The notes beneath the pieces were generated by a model, which was not told the origin of the DNA, did not search any database, and was given only the letters and a program-made list of their open reading frames with translations. DNA of 64,000 bases from Oscheius sp. JU75 (Eukaryota; Nematoda; Chromadorea; Rhabditida; Rhabditidae), in assembly GCA_037178855.1 (NCBI GenBank), contig JASJZC010000003.1, forward strand, positions 868,001 through 932,000, read 5' to 3'. The translations under genes and the position numbers were made by a program. Below are positions 59,237 to 64,000 of the stretch, piece after piece; positions within the stretch are counted from its first letter, which is position 1, and every line of letters begins with the position of its first letter.

Positions 59237-60570
59237 CTATAATATTTCCAGATTGCTATCGCCCTGGCGAGGCTGATTGACCCGTGAACTGTAGCTGATG
59301 GTGATGGCCTGTGGCTGTGAGACGATCGGACCCAGCTCCCTGCTAATAAATCTGTTGATTCGTGGAATGACATCGCAGTGGAGAAATATGTTCTGATGAT
59401 TGGCATCGCAAATCCAGAGCGGGTGGGCGGGCTTCTTGGCCAAAGAGTGCATCAACTGAAAAACTATCTGCCTCTCTGTCCTTCTCTGTATCTCTGTTCT
59501 CAACCTCCTACCTCGGAATGCTTGATCGAGATCAATGTGTCCAGCTCCCCATGTATGAACAGTATCGGCACCTCAATTTTGGGAATCTTGTGCACGGTGC
59601 AGAAGTGATCCAGACAGCTTGGACTTCCGGACGGCCTCGTGCCACAAATGAGAGGCAAGCCGCTCGAGAAGCCCGAAACCATGACCAGACCGGCCAGACT
59701 TGCCGGGTTTTGTGCAGCCATATGGGCTGAAGGACAGGTGCCGAGGCTCACGCCGACCAGGACAATCTGATAAGTATGACAAGAGTGATAGGTCAAGCTA
59801 CCTTCTGACTGGGACGGAGCTGTCGAATCTTCGCGTAGACGGCTTCGATATCACTGTAGAGATTTTTCTCCGAGGGTGAGCCTTCACTGTAGCCGTAGCC
59901 CGAATAGTCGTAGGAAAAGACGTCCATGCCCAAAATGGCTCCGAGACGCTGAATGTAGGCCAGCGACGGGTAGAGATTCTGACCGAGATCCATCGAATTC
60001 GGATTGGAGAAGAGGATCACCTGATGTCAAGAGTCAAGCTGGAGTATATAGATGGATAGAGAAACACAGAACAGTAGAGACAGAGACATGTTCTTACCTC
60101 ATTCGAATTGAGCAGCTTGTCCGGCCTATATAGCGTTCCGACGAGTCGATTCCCTCTGGAACTTCGGACCACAAAAGCTTCCACATTTTCCGTGGCCATA
60201 CGCAGATGAGACTTGATGATGTAGGGAAACAGGAGCCGGATTCCAAGACGACGACCATCCTCGACATCCTTGAGATCCTCAACGTTGCTGTGATAGGCGG
60301 GATACTCGTAGAGCTTGTAAAAGAGTCCCTTCGGAGGCGGATGGAAGGCCAACTTGTTGGCCATGCTGGTCGGACACGGGGGACAGAGCCAGTAGCAACA
60401 GCGGAATAGCAGGCCACAGCAGCTTATTCCTTCCTGAAAATGGGCTGTCTCTGTCTCAGCCAGAATGCACTCACCTCTCCTTCAGCCATCGGACGTCGTC
60501 GTCTGCTCGTACTAGGCGAAATGGGCCATTGTGAGAAGTCCAAAGCAATTTTGCCTTGATCCGTAGTCAT
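59237..60570 (-). CDS. ABHD17-type alpha/beta hydrolase (protein depalmitoylase)
   Basis: Exons 60570-60475, 60433-60098, 60020-59802, 59766-59512 and 59455-59237 give 374 residues, or 347 from an inner ATG at 60489. Near the N-terminus is a cysteine cluster (ISCCGLLFRCCYWLCPPCP) that in ABHD17 is palmitoylated and holds the enzyme to membranes. Then KLAFHPPPKG, ILFSNPNSMDLGQ, SYDYSGYGYSEGSPSEKNLY and the nucleophile elbow GVSLGTCPS (usually GQSIGT). The acid is in HGELDTLI and the histidine in ICDANHQNIF. All triad residues are present. The family removes palmitate from Ras and PSD-95. An AATAAA lies near 59190. The longer start is in frame and follows a possible acceptor; mammalian proteins resemble the shorter form. 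Confidence 0.9.
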
Positions 60571-61257
60571 TATGCAATCCTTGAAAAAGCTATCATAACT
60601 TTTTTTGAAAAGTTCATGTACTATCTAAAGGAAGTGTGCTTTTCACACAGGAATCTCTATGGCAACATGCTGAGCACAAAGGAAAGGACATGGAAATTGA
60701 GATGCCCGTCAACGAACCTTCTCGGAAATAGGTTAATTACACATACTATAGTCTATTTCCAACCTCCAGCGGCACTTACGAATTCTTTAAAGGTAGAATG
60801 CGAAAGGTCTTGCGAGGAAATTACAGTACCCCGGGCTCAGATTCGCTATTTTTGAGTGTTTACAGCCATTTTTTCGTTGTTTTAACATTGGCATTGGATT
60901 CGGGGCCTAAGAATATCTACTTGACACCCATTTTGTAGAAAAATCTGCCAGAAAAACGCCTAAAAATGCGTGGAAGCCGAAAATGGGGCTCTGCACACAT
61001 ATTTTGACCATTTCCAACGCTTTTCTTAGATATTTCCCCTAAATTTGTTGTCAAGTAGGTTTATGTATGTCTAGAATTCAGTTACACAGTCAGAATTTGT
61101 AAAAAGTATGCGGAAAATGAAGAAAATTCAAAGTTTTGGAATTTTTTGTTCGCGCGCAAATACTGTGCCGTCAGCATTCAAATTCAGGTGCCGCTGGACG
61201 TTGGAAATAGACTATACTTTCGTAAAAAGGCAAAAAATAAAAGGAAAAAAAGTTAAC
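60571..61257. other. Gene-free interval with a MITE-like element
   Basis: Apart from the inverted-repeat element at 60745-61217, only AT-rich sequence. No exon was seen. Confidence 0.5.
60745..61217. mobile_element. 473-bp non-autonomous element with ~30-bp terminal inverted repeats
   Basis: The left end TATAGTCTATTTCCAACCTC then CAGCGGCAC is mirrored at 61188-61216 with one mismatch. The inside has no coding frame. Terminal repeat length and size fit a MITE derived from a DNA transposon. Confidence 0.8.
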
Positions 61258-61330
61258 TGATCTCGGGCGGGCTCGAACCGCCGGCCTTCTGTGTGTTAGA
61301 CAGATGTGATAACCACTACACCACGAGATC
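61258..61330 (-). tRNA. tRNA-Val (AAC)
   Basis: A 73-nt cloverleaf on the minus strand. The acceptor GATCTCG pairs with CGAGATC, the anticodon stem TCTGT/ACAGA holds loop CTAACAC (anticodon AAC), and the T arm is GGCGG-TTCGAGC-CCGCC. All arms pair. Confidence 0.96.
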
Positions 61331-62606
61331 GCTGGAGTCCAAAGAACGTTAAAGGTACAGGAGAGCTCGCTCTATTTTAAAACTTTTTCGGTCAGACAAA
61401 TTATGAAATGGGGCCAAAAACAAGGGAGAAAGTATGGGAAACGACATCAGTTTTAGTACGCATGACGATGATTTACTGGAGATATGAAATGGGTCGTGAG
61501 ACTCAAATCTGTTTGTCCGATACTAAACTGAGAGAGAGTAAGGAGTTTTCAGAATCCCACTTGGTCATTTTAGGAGTCGAATTTCAAATCTGTTTTGAGA
61601 ATTTAGACGAACTTCTCACGACAGCTGAAACAGCCAAAAGAGCATGCTATACAGCACAGAGTACAGAAATCTTGACAGAGTGACAGAGACGGTAGTCAAA
61701 AGAACAGGGAAGAAAGTAGTCGAGAGACTAACTGTAACCGATACAGTACACCAGGGCATAGTAGCAGGAAAAAGAAACTCTTAGACTGGAGGAGTCAGCT
61801 ATCGTAAATAGCAAGAGTCAAGAGGAACAGAGTATGAGTATGTAAGTAACGGCTCTCAAGACATGGAAACTTCCGGTCTCTGTGTACACCTGACTCTATT
61901 GGTCTGGATGAGAAAATAAGAGAGACAGAGAGATAGTGACGACGACCGGCTTGAATCAACCTTGGAATGAGACACCCCCCAAAACTGAGAGATAGTAAGA
62001 GTCTCCCTAGGCAACGGATCCAGAGAAAGGGTGAGAGAGGAATCATTTTCAGGTAACTGGAATTAGTAAAATCTCACGAAGCCACACTCTCACACACTTC
62101 GGACCGTGAGGGAATATTCTAGCGAGGCGTGAAATCTGAAAAATGAGGGAACAGTCGAACAAACAAGGGTGGACTTGGTGAAGCCCCTGTCTCTCTCCAG
62201 TTTCCGCATCGGTAATCCTATCCAAAACAAGAAGATAGTGTGATCTCAAAACTCATTTGCGTCAGAGACTTGTTTTTGGATCTGGGTAACAGCAAAAGAC
62301 GTCCCGGGAGGATTAGATAGATCTGAACTAGAGACTGAGAAGAAACCCGGGGAGCTAATGTCACTACCACTGAAAATTGAGTCGAAGGACGCAGCAGTAT
62401 GTTTTGAACAGACAGTTGGGACATTTCTCAAGAAATATCTGCAGCTTTAAGCAGTCTAGTATGAGCTAAGTTGTGTCTGAACGTACACTATTCTCTGAGA
62501 AAGAAAGAGACAGAACAGCTACATTTTCAAAAACTCATTTGGTAGTCTATCTGACATGGAGTGTAGAAGAATCGTCAAAGAGTCAGGCAAAGACTGGCGC
62601 AACTGA
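61331..62606. other. Gene-free interval
   Basis: Degenerate TGACTC- and GAGACAG-type sequence. No exon was seen. Confidence 0.45.
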
Positions 62607-62768
62607 ATGGTACAGGACGTGTCAATTCCTGTCAACAATTATCCGCTGTCTTGTCAAGACTCCTTCGCTATAAGTCACTCCTACTCGGACCTCTCGTTAG
62701 AGTCGTCGCCTTCAACATCGTCTCGTCTACTCGACTATGATAGGATGTACCCGACGACAACCCTTCAG
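62607..62768 (+). CDS. Possible first coding exon of a gene running rightward
   Basis: ATG opens 54 codons ending in a CAG-GTCAGT donor: MVQDVSIPVNNYPLSCQDSF, then a Ser-rich polar stretch (SDLSLESSPSTSSRLLDYD) and YPTTTLQ. Composition and donor look genuine. A phase-0 continuation at 63080 (VPAPHNPMEL) is possible but unproven. No family is recognised. Confidence 0.35.
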
Positions 62769-64000
62769 GTCAGTAGCATAGAAAGAGAGACAGAGCGACG
62801 CAATGGCAATGCGTAGCCAGGTGGCAAAGAAGACCAATCAGTTCCTTTCGGTCCCAGTATAACCAGCTCAGTTTCCATGCATCCTTCCTTCTCAAAACCC
62901 TGAGCTATACCCCTGTTACACACACGGGTGCATAGAAAACCAGCTGCTTGTCCCTCAACAACAGCCCTCTCCTTTTCTCTTCTCTTACTCTGAGCCTGGT
63001 TCCAATAGAAACTGACGTGTTCGGGAAGACTGGGGCCGATTGAGAAAGAGCACGCGGTGGTAAATATTTGGCATTCAGGTGCCAGCACCACACAATCCCA
63101 TGGAGCTCTCTCTCTCTCTATTTTTTGCGTGTTCAACTGCGTCAATTCAGTTTTTGGGACTAGAGATGAGTCGCCTTTATGGCTGAGATCTTTGTTTGTA
63201 GCGACTGTGGACTGGTGTCCTTTCTATCTCTTTCTCTCTCTCTCTCCGATCGAGGGAACAAACATACCTGATCCTATCGTGCCTCCCGAGAACCACCGAT
63301 CTGTTGACTCATTTGCCGACAGTCAGTTTTTTGGTCCTCTGAGCTTCCATTACGATCTCTGTCCCTCAATGCTCGTTCAGTTTCCCTGTAATACCATCTG
63401 TTTACACTCCCAAAGACAGAGACAAGGTCACTTCCTCTCTGACTCCCATTCCTATGTAAATCCTGTTCGGATTGCCTCTTGATATTCTGTTTTCTATGCT
63501 GAGTAATCCATCTGGGAAACACTCCTACTCTGGCGAAAAAATGAACAGTTGAGAGAGAGACGTCACATTTCTCGGATCTCCCTCTCCTTCTCTCCTGCCA
63601 AAAATTGACTGGAAGGGGGCTTGTTTGTGAGTGCGTGTTGCCGAGGCCGAAAGAGTCAGAGGGGAGAGAGAGAGAGTTCTTCTCTCTCCCTATTGCCAGT
63701 TACAGAGCCTACTCTGTGTCTCTGTCCCCGTGGGGGCTGACTCTCTCCTCGGGATTTGTCAACTCTCGTCTCTCTTCTTTGTCCTGACTCTGGCAGTGTT
63801 CGCAAAGAGGGGAAAAAAGAGAGATTCAGCCATTTTCTACCCTCTCTCTCTCTATCTCTTACGTTTCTTTCTGTCTCTCTGTCTCAACCTTGGAACCAGT
63901 CTACCCATTGATAGTGACAGTGACAAGTTATCTTGTGCACGAATTCATGTCCCAGCCGTACAACCTCGGTATACATAATTCATAGTGGTGCTCAACGAGG
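62769..64000. other. Nothing firmly supported to the window end
   Basis: An open plus-strand stretch at about 63250-63480 (GTNIPDPIVPPENHRSVDS) could be exon sequence, but lacks a clear acceptor. The rest is TCTCTGTC-rich. Confidence 0.35.

Noticed and set aside
62765-63145. 126-codon minus-strand frame
   Set aside because: It has no splice context, its composition follows the local repeats, and it overlaps a better plus-strand exon candidate.

Overview
The window is eukaryotic and most probably from a nematode outside the best-known Caenorhabditis species. Genes are split by many short introns (often 35-50 bp) with TTTCAG-type acceptors, and many start codons sit a few bases after an isolated TTTCAG. 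That is the layout expected for spliced-leader trans-splicing, although no leader gene is seen here. A seven-transmembrane chemoreceptor of the nematode-specific Str/Srh type and a POD-1-like tandem coronin support the assignment. The genus cannot be fixed from the sequence. All products below were read from exons joined by hand at GT-AG (rarely GC-AG) sites with reading phase checked.

Layout. 1-3538 (+): 3' part of a POD-1/coronin-7 gene. 4174-11205 (+): complete MLH1 mismatch-repair gene, with transposon-like repeats and an antisense nested gene in its introns. 11562-11968 (+): small unknown gene. 12491-14169 (-): DPF/BAF45 double-PHD chromatin gene. 15311-16787 (-): acyl-CoA-binding-domain gene with a secreted-protein gene nested antisense in its last intron. 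17392-26076: small single-pass membrane proteins. 26781-30595 (+): divergent CMGC kinase carrying a 966-bp inverted-repeat element. 31120-31192: tRNA-Lys. 31494-41774: more small membrane proteins, an unknown helical protein, duplicated exon fragments and repeats. 41775-43800 (+): chemoreceptor. 44105-45278 (-): three micro-genes. 45874-48052 (-): HRD1/SEL-11 ubiquitin ligase. 48457-49274 (+): secreted Ig-like protein. 49352-51629 (-): aromatic amino-acid decarboxylase. 52390-52930: two more micro-genes. 53653-56151 (-): SANT-like nuclear protein. 56823-58044 (-): GT31 glycosyltransferase. 58559-58991: tRNA-Cys and tRNA-Thr. 59237-60570 (-): ABHD17 depalmitoylase. 61258-61330: tRNA-Val. The last 2.7 kb is gene-poor, with one candidate first exon.

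The recognisable genes are unrelated housekeeping, signalling and sensory functions, not one pathway. The most unusual content is a set of about sixteen very small genes (34-195 residues). Most have one transmembrane helix encoded in the first coding exon and a phase-0 intron just after, or at, the end of the helix. They lie on both strands from 17 to 53 kb. Non-coding DNA is full of GAGACAGA/TCTCTGTC and TGACTC-type degenerate tracts, tRNA-derived repeats, palindromic (foldback/MITE-like) elements and a recurring short hairpin.
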